Part shown: one piece after another, positions 6,435-6,908 of the stretch
Layout: each line of letters begins with the position of its first letter
How positions within the stretch are numbered: position 1 is the first letter of the stretch
From: Pirellulales bacterium
GTDB lineage: Bacteria > Planctomycetota > Planctomycetia > Pirellulales > Thermoguttaceae
Length of the DNA stretch: 6,908 nt
NCBI GenBank assembly: GCA_030642635.1
Contig: DAOWNK010000172.1
Location: 1-6,908 of the forward strand
Reading direction: 5' to 3'
Notes under the pieces: generated by a model
The model's database searches: none
Told to the model about the DNA's origin: nothing
The model's input: the letters and a program-made list of their open reading frames with translations, nothing else
Program-made: the position numbers and the translations under genes

Positions 6435-6795
6435 TGGAGGCGGCGGGAATCGAACCCGCGTCCCGCGACATTTCCATGTAAGCTTCTACGTGTGTAGTCG
6501 GATGATTTGAGATTTCGCCCACCCGACCCCCAACCGACGGGGTGTCGAACCGACTAGTCGAAAACGGGGTTTAATCCCGAGCGTGTCCGACGTGACCCGA
6601 GACGATCCGGAATTTGTGACCGGCGTCCGGGCCTCTCCGGCGAAAGCCCTTGGCCGGGGTCGCCTTTATTTAGGCGGCCATTGCAAAGCTAGGCTTGGCA
6701 ATTAAAGTTTATGGTCGGCTTTTAACGTGGCCTGCTGACCAACCACGACACGCCACTTACACTTCAAACTGCCCGGTCGAATCCAGTTCGCCCCC
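6435..6795 (-). ncRNA. ssrA: Transfer-messenger RNA (tmRNA)
   Basis: Read on the minus strand, this 361-nt one-piece tmRNA tags and releases stalled ribosomes together with SmpB. The 5' end GGGGGCG (6795-6789) pairs with CGCCUCC (6442-6436) in a 7-bp acceptor stem that carries the G3-U wobble recognised by alanyl-tRNA synthetase. The discriminator A is at 6435, and CCA is not encoded because CUCU follows. The diagnostic UGGAUUCGAC follows the 5' stem. The T arm is GCGGGUUCGAUUCCCGC (6459-6443). Helix 2 pairs UGUAAG (6761-6756) with CUUACA (6482-6477). Pseudoknot 1 is formed by CGUGG/CCACG (6747-6743 with 6730-6726) and UGGUC/GACCA (6741-6737 with 6716-6712). Twelve nucleotides later comes the resume codon. 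The gene converges with the A2M operon. Confidence 0.96.
6670..6699 (-). other. tmRNA proteolysis-tag reading frame
   Basis: The resume codon is GCC at 6699-6697, and the frame reads AKPSFAMAA before UAA (6672-6670). The upstream bases UAAUU correspond to the UAGUC resume determinant of E. coli tmRNA, with U at -5, A at -4 and U at -2. Nine residues starting with Ala and ending in Ala-Ala match the usual tag form, for example A-x-x-x-F-A-L-A-A. The antepenultimate residue is Met rather than the common Leu, and K-P at positions 2-3 is unusual. In the same frame upstream a UAA is met five codons before GCC, which limits where the tag can start. Confidence 0.85.
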
Positions 6796-6908
6796 TCTTT
6801 TAGGTTGTAGGCAAGTCGGTTGCGATTGAGCATGGAACCGATTAACATATTTGGCTCTTCCGTTTTTAAGTGCGAAGTCCGCACTTTTCGAGGGGTTGAG
6901 CTTTAGGG
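6796..6908 (-). other. Region upstream of ssrA with a small hairpin; no gene seen
   Basis: This stretch lies 5' of tmRNA and should contain its promoter, but I find no convincing pair of -35 and -10 boxes. It holds one perfect hairpin, AAGTGCG (6868-6874) and CGCACTT (6880-6886) with a 5-nt loop. On the plus strand the hairpin ends in four T residues, too short a run for confident termination. A frame of 60 codons on the minus strand runs into the tmRNA 5' half and has no family resemblance. Confidence 0.4.

Noticed and set aside
6436..6459. Separate tRNA gene suggested by the T-arm sequence
   Set aside because: The acceptor stem pairs with a 5' strand 350 nt away, and the D and anticodon arms of a tRNA are absent; this is the tRNA-like end of tmRNA.
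6340..6522. 60-codon minus-strand frame over the palindromes and tmRNA 3' end
   Set aside because: It is made up of the T arm, acceptor stem and repeat elements, so it is not a protein gene.
6702..6884. 60-codon minus-strand frame near the right edge
   Set aside because: It covers the 5' half of tmRNA, whose stems and pseudoknot explain that sequence.
6868..6886. Hairpin upstream of ssrA as an intrinsic terminator
   Set aside because: The stem is only 7 bp and is followed by just four T residues on one strand and none on the other, with no gene seen ending there.

Overview
The window looks like a chromosomal segment from a Planctomycetes-type bacterium (inference). The reasons are moderately high GC coding with weak or absent Shine-Dalgarno sequences, a membrane-anchored alpha-2-macroglobulin (A2M) domain protein encoded with signalling genes, REP-like palindromes, and a one-piece tmRNA with a 9-residue tag ending in Ala-Ala. 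No gene here fixes the genus.

Layout. Bases 1-595 hold the last codons of an unknown gene, joined by an ATGA overlap to a small nucleotidyltransferase-fold gene of the kind found in toxin-antitoxin-like pairs. Bases 592-705 hold a near-consensus sigma-70-type promoter, whose -35 box overlaps the stop codon of that gene, followed by a leader with a 12-bp inverted repeat. Bases 706-6297 form a tight four-gene operon: a soluble double-PAS histidine kinase, an Rcp1-type single-domain response regulator (5-nt gap), a receiver-SpoIIE/PP2C phosphatase (2-nt gap, good SD), and a membrane-anchored A2M-family protein (ATGA overlap). Bases 6298-6434 separate this operon from a converging RNA gene and contain a nested cloverleaf-like palindrome and a perfect 14-bp-stem hairpin. 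Bases 6435-6795 on the minus strand are ssrA (tmRNA). Bases 6796-6908 are upstream of ssrA and hold only a small hairpin.

How the genes may work together (inference). A cytoplasmic PAS signal would autophosphorylate the kinase, which has two receiver targets encoded next to it. One receiver is free-standing; the other controls a PP2C phosphatase of the RsbU/SpoIIE class, whose usual substrate is a phosphorylated STAS anti-anti-sigma factor. No STAS protein or anti-sigma kinase is encoded here, so that partner must lie elsewhere. The last gene encodes a large periplasmic-facing A2M-like protein with an N-terminal anchor and a transmembrane hairpin before its A2M domain. It ends without the thioester domain of classical A2Ms. 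Its translational coupling to the phosphatase links an envelope protein to a signalling cassette, which is the most unusual point of the window. A REP-like inverted repeat also lies in frame inside the A2M gene and encodes an interdomain linker.
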